Assembly: GCF_030323265.1 (NCBI RefSeq)
Contig: NZ_CP104992.1
Span: forward strand, 2,269,501 to 2,333,500
From: Terrirhizobium terrae
GTDB taxonomy: Bacteria > Pseudomonadota > Alphaproteobacteria > Rhizobiales > Rhizobiaceae
DNA: 64,000 nt
Reading direction: 5' to 3'
This document shows, piece by piece, positions 43,263 to 54,197 of the stretch (position 1 is its first letter; the number at the start of each line of letters is the position of its first letter). The position numbers and the translations under genes were made by a program. A model generated the notes under the pieces. That model saw nothing but the letters and a program-made list of their open reading frames with translations, made no database searches and had not been told where the DNA came from.

Positions 43263-44702
43263 TCACACGTTGAGAAGCAGGAATTCACGCTCCCACGGAC
43301 TGATCACCTGCATGAATGTCTCGAACTCTCCGCGTTTGACGCCGGCATAGATGCCGATGAATTCCCGACTGAAGACCTTGGCGAGTTCAGGCTCCTCCTC
43401 CAGCAGCGAGACGGCGTTCAGCAGGTCGCGCGGCAACGAGATGGCGCCTTCATTGGCCGTTTCGTCGGTAGGCGGCGTCGGCTCGATCTTGTTCATGATG
43501 CCGAGCAGGCCACAGCCGAGCGAGGCGGCAAGCGCTAGATAGGGGTTGGCATCGGAACTCGGCAGGCGGTTTTCAACGCGCCGCGCGGCCGGGTCCGAGA
43601 CGGGCACGCGGAAAGCCGTCGTGCGGTTGTCATAGCCCCAGGCGGTGTTGACCGGCGCGGCCATGTCCGGCGTCAGGCGACGATAGGAATTCACATAGGG
43701 CGCCATCATTACCAGCGCCTTCGGAATATAGGTCTGCATCCCGCCGATGAACTGGAAGAATTCCTTCGACGGCTTGCCGTCCTTGGCAGAGAAAATGTTG
43801 GCACCGGTCTCGATATCGACCACCGATTGGTGGATATGCATCGCCGATCCTGCCTGACCCTGCATCGGTTTGGCCATGAACGTGGCGTAGATGCCGTGTT
43901 TCAGCGCTGCCTCGCGGATCGTGCGCTTGAACATGAACACCTGGTCGGCAAGCTCGACAGGGTCGCCGTGGCGCAGGTTGATCTCGAGCTGCGCCGGACC
44001 CTCCTCGTGGATCAGCGTATCGATCTCCAGCCCCTGCTTTTCGGAGAAGTGGTAGATGTCGTCGATCAGTTCGTCGAACTCGTTGATGCCGGCGATCGAA
44101 TAGCCCTGGCCGCCGAGGATGGAGCGGCCCGAACGGCCCTTCGGCGGATGCAGCGGATAGTCGGGGTCATCGTTCTTGGCGACGAGGTAGAACTCGATTT
44201 CCGGCGCCACGACCGGCTTCCAGCCGCGCTCCTTGTAGAGATTGACGATATTCTTCAGGACGTTGCGCGGCGTATAGGTTACCGCACCGCCCTCGGTATT
44301 GACGATGTCGCAGATCACCTGCGCGGTCGGGTCCGTCTCCCACGGCACGACCGACAGGGTCGAGAGATCGGGCAGCAGCTTGAGGTCGCTGTCGCGCGGC
44401 TCATAGCGGAAGCTCTCCGTCTCGTCGGGATATTCGCCCGAGATCGTATGACGGTAGAGCGCCGAGGGCAGGGCAAGCGACGTATTGGAGGTGAACTTCG
44501 ACGACGGCATCATCTTGCCGCGCGGCACGCCGGCAAGGTCAGGCGTGATGCATTCGATGTCCTCGATCCCGCGGGCACGAAGCCACGCCGCCGCCTCCTG
44601 CCAGTCGGACACGCCTCGAAGCGAGGTAAGCGTAGGCTGCTCGGTTGCAGCTTTGGCCACTGTGCCGGTTGCGAGCGGGGGAACTGATTTCTTAGGCGGC
44701 AT
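43263..44702 (-). CDS. Glutamine synthetase-like, probably gamma-glutamylpolyamine synthetase (479 aa)
   Basis: ATP-dependent ligase of the GS fold, likely joining glutamate to putrescine (PuuA type). Seen: VPRGKMMPSSKF in the N-terminal beta-grasp domain, APEIEFYLVAKNDD, HEEGPAQLEINLRHGDP, QGQAGSAMHIHQSV (ammonia/metal His) and NRTTAFRVPV with ARRVENRLPSSDANPYLA. The start MPPKKSVPPLATG at 44702 is favoured; the frame is open for 129 more codons but the added sequence looks non-coding. Adjacent to the PuuB-like oxidase on the same strand. Confidence 0.87.
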   Translation of the reverse strand: MPPKKSVPPLATGTVAKAATEQPTLTSLRGVSDWQEAAAWLRARGIEDIECITPDLAGVPRGKMMPSSKFTSNTSLALPSALYRHTISGEYPDETESFRYEPRDSDLKLLPDLSTLSVVPWETDPTAQVICDIVNTEGGAVTYTPRNVLKNIVNLYKERGWKPVVAPEIEFYLVAKNDDPDYPLHPPKGRSGRSILGGQGYSIAGINEFDELIDDIYHFSEKQGLEIDTLIHEEGPAQLEINLRHGDPVELADQVFMFKRTIREAALKHGIYATFMAKPMQGQAGSAMHIHQSVVDIETGANIFSAKDGKPSKEFFQFIGGMQTYIPKALVMMAPYVNSYRRLTPDMAAPVNTAWGYDNRTTAFRVPVSDPAARRVENRLPSSDANPYLALAASLGCGLLGIMNKIEPTPPTDETANEGAISLPRDLLNAVSLLEEEPELAKVFSREFIGIYAGVKRGEFETFMQVISPWEREFLLLNV

Positions 44703-44834
44703 GACACACCGGGGTGGGGTTGATCGAATGTTCCCATCATAGTCAGGGATTGCCGAATGGCGAGGGGGCGAAGGTTGAAACCTTCTCAAGGAGGAGTTGC
44801 CCGAAGAGGACTCATCATTGACTTTGCGACAAGT

Positions 44835-46067
44835 ATGGCGAAGAGCGAAGCTGACAACCGCCGAAAGCAGAAGGAACGGATATTGGCGCGCAAATTCGAC
44901 GTGGTGATCCTGGGCGCTGGCGCCGCCGGCATGATGGCGGCAATCCGCGCTGGGCAGCGTGGCCGCTCCGTCCTTGTTCTCGATCACGCCAAGGCGCCGG
45001 GCGACAAGATCCGCATTTCGGGCGGCGGGCGTTGCAACTTCACCAATATCCACGCCAGCGCCAAGAATTACCTCTCGGCCAATCCGCATTTCGCCAAGTC
45101 GGCGCTTGCGCGTTACTCGGCGCAGGATTTTATCGATCTAGTCGATCGCCACGGGATCGCCTGGCATGAGAAGACGCTCGGACAGCTTTTCTGCGACGAC
45201 AGCGCCAAGGATATCATCCGCATGCTGCTCGCCGAGATGGAAGCTGCCGGCGCGAAGCTGGAGTTGCAGACGGGCATTGCATCGGTCGAAAAATCCCTCG
45301 ACGGCTTTCGCGTCACGACATCCCGGTCTGAAGTAATCGACGCGCGTTCCGTCGTCGTGGCCACCGGCGGCAAGTCGATCCCGAAGATGGGCGCGACGGG
45401 CTTAGCCTATGACATCGCCAGACAGTTCGGGCTGAAGCTGGTAGAGACCCGTCCGGGTCTCGTGCCGCTGACGCTCGATCCAAACTTGCTGGAAAAGCTT
45501 TCGCCGCTCTCGGGCATTGCCGTTCCGGCCGAAATCCGTCACGGCAAGACGAGTTTTCGCGAGGCGCTGCTATTTACCCATCGTGGCGTGAGTGGCCCGG
45601 CAATCCTGCAGATCTCGTCCTACTGGCGGGAAGGCGACGACGTCACGCTCGTGGTTGAACCTGACACGCGCATCGCCGATCTGTTGAAGGACGCGCGCAA
45701 GGCGAACGGTCGCCAGGCGCCCCAGACGGCTCTCTCGGAAATACTTCCGAAACGGCTGGCGCAATTCTTCGCGGAACAGCATCCCGCCGCCATCAAGCTT
45801 GCGGACTGCTCCGATAAGCTGCTCGACGCGATTGCCGCCTCCATTCAGAGCTGGAAGATCAGGCCTGCCGGTTCGGAAGGATACCGCACCGCGGAGGTAA
45901 CGCTCGGTGGTGTCGATACGGCAGATCTGGATTCGAAGACGATGCAGGCAAAAGCCGTGCCGGGGCTTTATTTCATAGGCGAATGCGTCGATGTCACGGG
46001 CTGGCTCGGCGGCTATAACTTCCAGTGGGCCTGGGCGTCGGGCCATGTCTGTGGCGAGAGTGTGTGA
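44835..46067 (+). CDS. BaiN/YhiN (HI0933) family flavoprotein
   Basis: FAD-dependent oxidoreductase of unknown physiological substrate. Seen: KFDVVILGAGAAGMMAAIRA (FAD-binding), KIRISGGGRCNFTNIHASAK, SVVVATGGKSIPKMGATGLA, LFTHRGVSGPAILQISSYW, and YFIGECVDVTGWLGGYNFQW near the end, all family signatures. From the ATG at 44835 it has 410 residues. A TTG at 44883 (LARKFDVVIL) has AAGGA 7 bp upstream and gives 394, nearer the usual length, so it may be the true start. Divergent from the puuA-like gene. Confidence 0.9.
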   Translation: MAKSEADNRRKQKERILARKFDVVILGAGAAGMMAAIRAGQRGRSVLVLDHAKAPGDKIRISGGGRCNFTNIHASAKNYLSANPHFAKSALARYSAQDFIDLVDRHGIAWHEKTLGQLFCDDSAKDIIRMLLAEMEAAGAKLELQTGIASVEKSLDGFRVTTSRSEVIDARSVVVATGGKSIPKMGATGLAYDIARQFGLKLVETRPGLVPLTLDPNLLEKLSPLSGIAVPAEIRHGKTSFREALLFTHRGVSGPAILQISSYWREGDDVTLVVEPDTRIADLLKDARKANGRQAPQTALSEILPKRLAQFFAEQHPAAIKLADCSDKLLDAIAASIQSWKIRPAGSEGYRTAEVTLGGVDTADLDSKTMQAKAVPGLYFIGECVDVTGWLGGYNFQWAWASGHVCGESV

Positions 46068-46188
46068 CTTTTATTCAGCACTTCTTAATATAGCTGGCGG
46101 AAGCTGCCATATTGCCAGCAAATTTTCATGTTCAAACGCTGGTATGGCTGTCACACTCAGCCCCATCATCGTCTGGGAGTTCGAATTC

Positions 46189-46326
46189 ATGCCGAATGCT
46201 CGCCGTGCCCGCGCCATTGCAATTGCCAAGGCGGAAGACCGTTCCAAAGTATATCGTTTTCGTCTACTTATGCTCGCGGCCGGCGCAACAGCAGCAATCC
46301 TGGCTTTGCCGGTTCTGTTTGGCTGA
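46189..46326 (+). CDS. Possible 45-residue single-span membrane protein
   Basis: Not recognised. Seen: a basic N-terminus (MPNARRARAIAIAKAEDRSK) and one hydrophobic helix (LLMLAAGATAAILALPVLF). GGGAG lies about 9 bp before the ATG. The A+T-rich DNA that follows looks non-coding. Too short for certainty; could be a chance frame. Confidence 0.4.
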   Translation: MPNARRARAIAIAKAEDRSKVYRFRLLMLAAGATAAILALPVLFG

Positions 46327-46492
46327 ATGACAAATAATATACTGATAAGCTAATATTATATATAGCGCGGGCATTTATCGCGTGGACTGAGGTGTGCTTA
46401 GCCGCCTTACTCTTGATTTTCATCAAATTTAGCAAAAATTCATTCTTATAGGCGATCACTTGTCGGGAAATTTACTCTCGCAAGGGGTCTCC

Positions 46493-48340
46493 ATGAAAAA
46501 GATCGTTCCGTCATCGGTTGTCACGAAAATTGTATTCCTGTGTCTGCTTCTCATCGGAGTGGCTGTCTCAGCTGTATCGGGTCTGGCCTTCATGACGTTT
46601 CGAAAGGACATCATGGAGACTGCGCTTGACGATACGCACAAGTCCATCCGCACGATGGCGCTGATCTATGAGACCGGTCTGGCCGGTGCCAAGACCACGC
46701 TTGCCGATGGCAAGCTCTCCAAGGTTACGGCCGGCGAAGGCGCCCTGCAGGGCCACGATCTCGTCGACCGCACGGCCGGTTCGATCGGTGGTGTCGCCAC
46801 CGTCTTCGAAAAGCAGGGCAGCGACTACGTCCGTATCTCGACCAACGTGAAGAACGAGAAGGGCGAGCGCGCCGTCGGCACCAAGCTTGCCGCCGAGCAC
46901 CCGGCCCAGGCAGCCCTCGCCAAGGGTACGGCTTATTATGGTCCCGCGGTCCTGTTCGGTCGCGATTTCATGACCGCTTACTATCCGATCATGAATGCCG
47001 GCGGCGCCGTCAGCGGCGTCCTCTTCATCGGCATTCCGATGGAAGTCTATTTCGCCCATATCGCATCGGCCGGCATGGCCGTCATGGTGTCGTCGCTGAT
47101 CGCACTGCTCGTTCTGGCAGCCGTCAGCTACTTCGTCATCCGCGGCATGGTCCGTCCGCTCGGCACCCTGACCGGCTCAGTCCGGGCGATCGCTGCCGGC
47201 GACAACAAGTCGGAAATCCCCTATACGCAACGTTCCGACGAGTTCGGCAACATTGCCCGCGCCCTGCAGGTCTTCCGCGACAATGCGCTCGAAAAGCTGC
47301 GCATCGAGCATCAGAGCACCATGGAGCGTGCCGAAGCCGAAGCCGAGCGCGAACGCAACGACAGCGACAAGCGCATGGTCGACGGCCAGATCGACCAGGC
47401 CGTATCGGCTCTCGGTTCGGCCCTGTCGCGTCTCTCCCAGGGCGATCTTTCGGTCACGATCGATCATCCCTTCTCCGGCAAGCTCGAACCGCTCCGCACC
47501 GACTTCAACGGCTCGATCATCAAGCTGCGCGATACGCTTTCGCATATCCGCCAGAGCACGATGGCGATCCAGAAGAGCAGCGCCGATCTCAGCCATTCCT
47601 CGGCCGACCTGTCGCGCCGCACCGAAAGCCAAGCTGCTTCGTTGGAAGAGACCGCGGCTGCCGTCGACGAGATCACCACGACCGTCCGCTCTTCCGCAGA
47701 CCGTGCCCGTGAAGCCAATGAGGCTGTCTCGCTGACCAAGAAGAACGCCGACAATTCCGGCGTGGTCGTCAAGAACGCCATCGACGCCATGGGCCGGATC
47801 GAGGACGCCTCGCAGAAGATCGAGCTGATCATCGAAGTCATCGACGACATCGCCTTCCAGACCAACCTGCTGGCGCTGAATGCCGGTATCGAAGCGGCAC
47901 GCGCCGGTGAAGCTGGCAAGGGCTTCGCTGTCGTGGCACAGGAAGTCCGTGAACTGGCGCAGCGCTCCGCCGATGCCGCCAAGGAGATCAAGGGCCTGAT
48001 CAACCAGTCGACCAACGAAGTCGGCGCCGGTGCCTCGCTCGTGCAGCAGGCTGGCGAGGTTCTCGCCACGATCAGCAACGAGATCGTCGTCATCAGCCAG
48101 CATGTCGAGACGATTGCGACCGCAAGCCGCGACCAGTCCGCCGCCCTGCAGAACATCAACCAGTCCGTCAACCAGATGGACCAGATGACCCAGCAGAACG
48201 GCGCCATGGTTGCCGAAACAAGCGACGCGAGCCGTCGCCTGGCCGACGAGACCGAAGCCCTGTTTGGCCTGCTGCAACAGTTCCGCATCGATGCCTCGGC
48301 CACTTCCCAGGCCGCCCATCGCTACGACCGGGCCGCCTGA
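46493..48340 (+). CDS. Methyl-accepting chemotaxis protein with Cache domain (615 aa)
   Basis: Inner-membrane chemoreceptor signalling to CheA/CheW. Seen: membrane helix 1 (IVFLCLLLIGVAVSAVSGLA), a periplasmic Cache-type sensor (about residues 45-185; YVRISTNVKNEKGERAVGT, GRDFMTAYYPIM, GVLFIGIPMEVYF), membrane helix 2 (VSSLIALLVLAAVSYFVI), HAMP with RPLGTLTGSVRAIAAGDN, and the signalling hairpin with DDIAFQTNLLALNAGIEAAR and EAGKGFAVVAQEVRELAQRS. The C-terminus (QAAHRYDRAA) lacks a CheR-tethering pentapeptide. The ATG at 46493 follows AAGGGG. Ligand unknown; the Cache type often senses small carboxylates or amines. Confidence 0.95.
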   Translation: MKKIVPSSVVTKIVFLCLLLIGVAVSAVSGLAFMTFRKDIMETALDDTHKSIRTMALIYETGLAGAKTTLADGKLSKVTAGEGALQGHDLVDRTAGSIGGVATVFEKQGSDYVRISTNVKNEKGERAVGTKLAAEHPAQAALAKGTAYYGPAVLFGRDFMTAYYPIMNAGGAVSGVLFIGIPMEVYFAHIASAGMAVMVSSLIALLVLAAVSYFVIRGMVRPLGTLTGSVRAIAAGDNKSEIPYTQRSDEFGNIARALQVFRDNALEKLRIEHQSTMERAEAEAERERNDSDKRMVDGQIDQAVSALGSALSRLSQGDLSVTIDHPFSGKLEPLRTDFNGSIIKLRDTLSHIRQSTMAIQKSSADLSHSSADLSRRTESQAASLEETAAAVDEITTTVRSSADRAREANEAVSLTKKNADNSGVVVKNAIDAMGRIEDASQKIELIIEVIDDIAFQTNLLALNAGIEAARAGEAGKGFAVVAQEVRELAQRSADAAKEIKGLINQSTNEVGAGASLVQQAGEVLATISNEIVVISQHVETIATASRDQSAALQNINQSVNQMDQMTQQNGAMVAETSDASRRLADETEALFGLLQQFRIDASATSQAAHRYDRAA

Positions 48341-48370
48341 TCGGCGCTTTGCCAGCGAATATCAAAACGT

Positions 48371-48400
48371 GAAAAAGGGCGGCTGCAGCCGCCCTTTTTC
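48371..48400. terminator. Bidirectional terminator, 30-bp perfect palindrome
   Basis: GAAAAAGGGCGGCTG at 48371-48385 is followed directly by its exact reverse complement at 48386-48400. It has an A-run on one side and a T-run on the other, so it can end the chemoreceptor transcript rightward and the transcript of the aceA pair leftward. Confidence 0.9.
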
Positions 48401-48547
48401 TTTGCGTAATCTGTTCGGGGATGAAAACAAGTCGTGTCCGGCCGCCGGAGGGGCCGGCGGCGGCCATGATCCCGGCTCTTCCTTCGGCCGGTGTTGGATC
48501 TGCCTGAGATCGAGCGGCCTTGCCGTTCTCAGGCGAAACCCTGAAGC

Positions 48548-48799
48548 CTATTGCAGCCGGTTGGTCATGACGATCGGCACCATCAGGTCGCCCCAATGAC
48601 CGTCGCCGCCATGATGCCGGGCAGTCCGCATCAGTTCGACGGAAATGCCCGCATCGACCGCCCGCATGATCGCGTGATTCAGCCGGTGCAGATCATTGGC
48701 CAGTGCCCTGATCGCCGCCTGCTGGTCCGACGTCATCGCGGTCGCCTGTTCTTCGGCCCGTTCCTTGACGTGGGTCTGTATGGGTGTCTGGATCGTCAT
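48548..48799 (-). CDS. Small conserved protein downstream of aceA (83 aa)
   Basis: Function unknown. Seen: MTIQTPIQTHVKERAEEQAT, then SDQQAAIRALANDLHRLNHA, SVELMRTARHHGGDGHWGDL and MVPIVMTNRLQ. Soluble, no signal peptide. A good ribosome site (GAGAGGAG) precedes the ATG at 48799, 16 bp after the aceA stop, so it is co-transcribed with aceA. The open frame runs further 5' only as an overlap with aceA. I recall similar short proteins beside aceA in other rhizobia, but no function. Confidence 0.75.
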   Translation of the reverse strand: MTIQTPIQTHVKERAEEQATAMTSDQQAAIRALANDLHRLNHAIMRAVDAGISVELMRTARHHGGDGHWGDLMVPIVMTNRLQ

Positions 48800-48815
48800 G
48801 TCGTTTCTCCTCTCT

Positions 48816-50105
<1,290 letters not shown>

Positions 50106-50153
50106 CTATCTCTCTCCCACTTGCTATGAACATCTGGACACGCACAGGATGTT

Positions 50154-50283
50154 CTGTGAAAGATTTACAGCATAGCCGAGAGGCGTGCTATAAGCTGCTG
50201 AGATTAAAGAGGTTATGATGTCACTACTTACACAAGACGCGCGGTGAATTTGTAAAATTTGTAAAAGACACGGACTGTAAAAG
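50154..50283. promoter_or_regulatory. Candidate regulator sites in the aceA / ramB-like intergenic region
   Basis: Within the 199-bp gap, TTTGTAAAA occurs twice in direct tandem at 50249-50266, and TGTAAAAG again at 50276-50283. At 50154-50170 lies CTGTGAAAGATTTACAG, an imperfect palindrome whose right half, read on the other strand, is CTGTAAA. So the word TGTAAA appears four times, near both promoters. RamB of Corynebacterium binds an A/T-rich site of similar kind next to aceA, so these are natural candidates for the divergent regulator (inference). Confidence 0.55.
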
Positions 50284-50304
50284 CCTTTGACAGGAGGAGG
50301 TCGA

Positions 50305-51722
50305 ATGGCGGAACGGAAAGTATTCGCGGGCGGGCGCGTCCGGCGTGTTCGCCAGGGGCTCGGCCTCACCCAGACGGCGATGGCGGCCGATCTCGGCATC
50401 TCGCCATCCTATCTCAATCTGATCGAGCGCAACCAGCGGCCGCTCACCGTGCAACTGCTGTTGAAGCTCGCGTCGGTCCACAAGGTCGATCTCGAAGCGC
50501 TGCAGGGGAGGGCGGCGGCCTCGACACCCAGCTTCGGGAAGTCTTTGCCGATCCGCTTCTGGTCGGCGAGATCCCGGGCGACCAGGAAATCATCGAGGTG
50601 GCGGAAGCCGCACCCAACGCCGCGCTCGCCACCGTCAAGCTGTACCGGGCCTATAAGGAGCAGGCGCAGCGTCTGTCCGACCTTGCGACGGTCCTTGCTC
50701 GCGAGGGCCACGAACTGTCGGTCACCGGCAGCCGCATGCCGATCGACGAGGTGCGGCAGGCCCTCGAACGGCGCCCCAACTTCTTCTCGCGCATCGAGGA
50801 CGCTGCCGAAGCTCTAGCGAAGACCTTGGAGGCGGCAGATGAAATGCCCGCTGCCCTGCGGGCATGGCTGAAAAGCGAGCGCGGCATCACGGTCCGCACG
50901 CTGCCCGCCCATGTCATGCCGACGCTGCGTCGCCGCTATGACCGCCACAGCATGCGGCTATTCCTCTCCGAACGGCTTTCACCCTTCGACCGCAATCGCG
51001 AGCTTGCGATGGAAGTGTCGCTTCTGGCTTTCCATGCGGAGATTGACGCTGAACTGGATGGGCTCTCGCTGCAAACGGCGGAAGCTCGTCGCATCGCCCG
51101 CTTCGAGCTAGCCCGCTACGCCGCCCACGCGCTGCTCATGCCCTATGGTGATTTTCTCGCCGCCGCCCGTCGCGCCCGCTGGGATATCGACGTGCTGCGC
51201 GCCCGCTTCGACACCTCCTTCGAACAGGCCGCCAACCGGCTGACCTCGCTCTGCCGGCCGGATGCGCCCGGCATTCCTTTCTTCATCATGGAGATCGATC
51301 ATGCCGGCAATGCCGTCCGGCGGGCAGGGGCGCAAGGCTTTCCGCAGTCGCGCTTCGGCGGGCTCTGTCCCAAGCTCGGCATCCATTCGGCCTTCGCGGA
51401 ACCCGGCCGCATCCTCGTCGACCGGGTGGAAACGCCTGATGGTCATGGCTTCCTGACGCTATCCCGCACGCTGGAAGGGCCGCAGGCGGATTTCGGCGAG
51501 CGCATTCGCCGCACCGCAATCCTGATCGGCTGCGACGCCGCGTTTGCCGATGATCTCGTCTATGCTGCGGCACTGCCCGCCGCTGCCGCTCCGGTTGCCA
51601 TCGGCCCGGCCTGCCGCATCTGCGAGCGCAAGGCCTGCCTCTCCCGTGCCGAGCCGCCGCTCACCCGTCCGCTTGGGCTCGATGAAATGGTGACGGGCCT
51701 CAGCGCCTTCGACTTTCAATAA
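50305..51722 (+). CDS. RamB/ScfR-type XRE regulator, one frameshift
   Basis: Predicted transcription factor for acetate or short-chain acyl metabolism. Seen: an N-terminal helix-turn-helix (VRRVRQGLGLTQTAMAADLG, SPSYLNLIERNQRPL), a DUF955-like middle with ELAMEVSLLAFHAEID and ELARYAAHALLMPYGDFLAA, and a C-terminal DUF2083-like part with GLCPKLGIHSAFAEPGRI and a Cys cluster CRICERKAC. The frame breaks near 50507, where one G of a G run is missing (ctgcaggggaggg); repair joins LEALQG to EGGGLDTQLREVF and gives 472 residues. AGGAGG precedes the ATG at 50305. Its place opposite aceA supports control of the glyoxylate bypass. Confidence 0.9.
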
Positions 51723-51866
51723 AGCTGCAATAACCTTGGGGAGGAAGTTCTATCGCACCGCACATTCCCACTTGTGGCTCGGAAAAATCCTTTCTACTCT
51801 GCCATGAAAGATAAGGGAATTTTTCCGCGAACCAACGCGGCGGGAAAAGCTGGAACAGGAGAAATC

Positions 51867-52960
51867 ATGAGAAACCATCTACTTGGCTTCGCCGCCGCGC
51901 TCATGGCGTCAGTCTTTGCTTCGGGCGCCTCGGCGCAGGAGAAGGTTGTCCATGTCTATAACTGGTCGGATTATATCGACGAGTCGATCCTCGAGGATTT
52001 CACCAAGGAAACCGGCATCAAGGTCGTCTATGACGTCTTCGACAGCAACGATCTGGTAGAAACCAAGCTGCTGGCCGGCGGTTCCGGTTACGATGTCGTC
52101 GTGCCGACGGCGCCGTTCCTCGCCCGCCAGATCCAGGCCGGCGTGTTCCAGAAGCTGGACAAGTCCAAGCTGCCGAACATGACGAACCTCTGGCCGCTGA
52201 TTTCCGAACGCCTCGCCAAGTATGATCCCGGCAACGAATATGCCATCAACTACATGTGGGGCACGACCGGCATCGGCTACAATGTCGACAAGGTGAAAGC
52301 CGCTCTCGGCGACGTGCCGATCGACAGCTGGGATGTGCTCTTCAAACCGGAAAACGCCGAAAAGCTGAAGTCCTGCGGCATCAACATTCTCGACGCTTCC
52401 GACGAGACCTTCGCGATCGCCATGAACTACATCGGCAAGAATCCGGACAGCAAGGAGCAGGCTGACCTGGAAGCCGGCGGCGACGTCTACAAGGCAATCC
52501 GTCCTTTCGTGAAGACCTTCAATGCCTCGGCCTATATCGACGAGCTTGCCAATGGCGACAGCTGCATTTCAATCGGCTGGTCGGGCGACGTGCTGCAGGC
52601 GAAGTCGCGCGCCGAAGAGGCCGGCAACGGCGTCAACGTCGAGTTCGTCATCCCAAAGGAAGGCACCTACATGTGGTTCGACAACCTCGCGATCCCGGCG
52701 GACGCGAAAAATGTCGAAGAAGCGCATGCCTTCATCAACTACCTGATGAAGCCGGAAGTCATCGCCAAGGCCTCCAACTATGTCCAGTATGCGAATGGCA
52801 ACCTCGCCTCGCAGAAGTTCATCGACAAGGAAGTTCTGGAAAACCCGTCGGTCTATCCGCCGGAAGAGGTGGTGAATAAGCTCTTCACAATCTCCCCTAT
52901 GGTCCGCGTGAGCAGCGCGTGCTGAACCGGGTCTGGACACAGGTCAAGACCGGCAGCTGA
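51867..52960 (+). CDS. potF: Putrescine/spermidine ABC transporter, periplasmic binding protein, one frameshift
   Basis: Captures polyamines, probably putrescine, in the periplasm. Seen: a signal peptide (HLLGFAAALMASVFASGASA), then KVVHVYNWSDYIDESILEDF, VYDVFDSNDLVETKLLAG, NYMWGTTGIGYNVDKVK and SCISIGWSGDVLQAKSRAEE, all typical of PotF/PotD. The frame breaks near 52898, where a base is missing in cccctatgg; repair gives SPYGPREQRVLNRVW and a stop at 52958-52960, 364 residues. The start at 51867 follows CAGGAGA. A terminator-like hairpin separates it from potG. Confidence 0.93.
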
Positions 52961-52971
52961 TGGCCGATATC

Positions 52972-52996
52972 AAGGGCGGGCTTCGACCCGCCCTTT
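52972..52996 (+). terminator. Hairpin between potF and potG
   Basis: Stem AAGGGCGGG / CCCGCCCTT with loop CTTCGA, followed by TT and a T-rich stretch, 12 bp past potF. It probably lets only part of the transcription continue, keeping the binding protein in excess over the transporter. Confidence 0.85.
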
Positions 52997-53024
52997 TCAT
53001 TTCAAGCACAACCTGGGGCAAGGC

Positions 53025-54181
53025 ATGGCGAAATCTCTCGGACCGGTAAAACGCAAATTCTCCCCTGGACCGATCCGCAGGCGGTGCCTTTCATCCGCTT
53101 TGAGAACATCACCAAGACATTCGGCAATTTCACTGCCGTCAACAACCTGACGCTGGATATCTACGAGCGCGAATTCTTCTCGCTGCTCGGTCCGTCCGGC
53201 TGTGGCAAGACCACGCTGATGCGCATGCTCGCCGGCTTCGAGGAGCCGACCGAAGGCCGCATCCTCCTGCAGGGACAGGATATTCGCGGCGTGCCGCCCT
53301 ATCGCCGTCCGACCAACATGATGTTCCAGTCCTACGCGCTCTTTCCCCATATGACGGTGGAAAAGAACATCGCTTTCGGCCTGCAGCAGGACAATATGCC
53401 GAAGGGCGAGATCGAGGCACGCGTTCAGGAAATGCTGAAACTCGTCAAGCTGGAAGAGTTTGCCAAGCGCAAGCCGAACCAGCTCTCCGGCGGCCAGCGC
53501 CAGCGCGTGGCGCTCGCCCGTTCGCTCGCCAAACGTCCCAAGGTGCTTCTGCTCGACGAACCGCTCGGCGCGCTCGACAAGAAGCTGCGCGAGGAAACCC
53601 AGTTCGAGCTGATGGATCTGCAGCACACGCTCGGTCTCACCTTCCTGATCGTCACCCATGACCAGGAAGAGGCGATGACCGTGTCCGACCGTATCGCGGT
53701 CATGGACAAGGGCATCATCATGCAGGTGGCGACACCGGCGGAAATCTACGAGGCGCCGAACAGCCGCTATGTCGCGGACTTCATCGGCGACATCAATATC
53801 CTCGAGGGTTCGATCACCGACACGGCAAGCGCGCTCGGCGCGCCGGGCACGGTCAGTATCGATAGCGACGGCCTGTCGATTGCCGTCGACCAGGAGTGCC
53901 AGGCGGTGAAGGGCGACAAGGTCGCCTTTGCCATCCGCCCGGAAAAGGTGCGCATCTCGCCCGATGCGCCGGCTGACCTATCCGCCAACTGCTTCTATGG
54001 CGAGGTCTGGGATATCGGCTATCTCGGCGACTTCTCGCTCTTCATCGTCCGTTCTGAGGATGGCCGCCTGATGCGCGCCGCTCAGGCGAACATTTCGCGT
54101 CTCGTCGATCGCCCGATCACCTTCGGCGACATGGTCTGGCTCACCTGGTCGCGCGATGCCGGCCTCGTCCTGACACGCTAG
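53025..54181 (+). CDS. potG: Polyamine ABC transporter ATPase (PotG-type), one frameshift
   Basis: ATPase subunit of the polyamine importer. Seen: Walker A GPSGCGKTTLMRML, Q-loop FQSYALFPHM, signature LSGGQRQRVALARSLA, Walker B VLLLDEPLGALDKKL, switch IVTHDQEEAMTVSDR, and a TOBE domain at the C-terminus (DKVAFAIRPEKVRISPD). The raw frame seems to start at a GTG at 53084, but the ATG at 53025 gives MAKSLGPVKRKF, the usual PotG start, in another frame; one C is missing near 53063. Repaired length is 385 residues. Confidence 0.93.
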
Positions 54182-54197
54182 GGAAGGGAGAGCGAAG

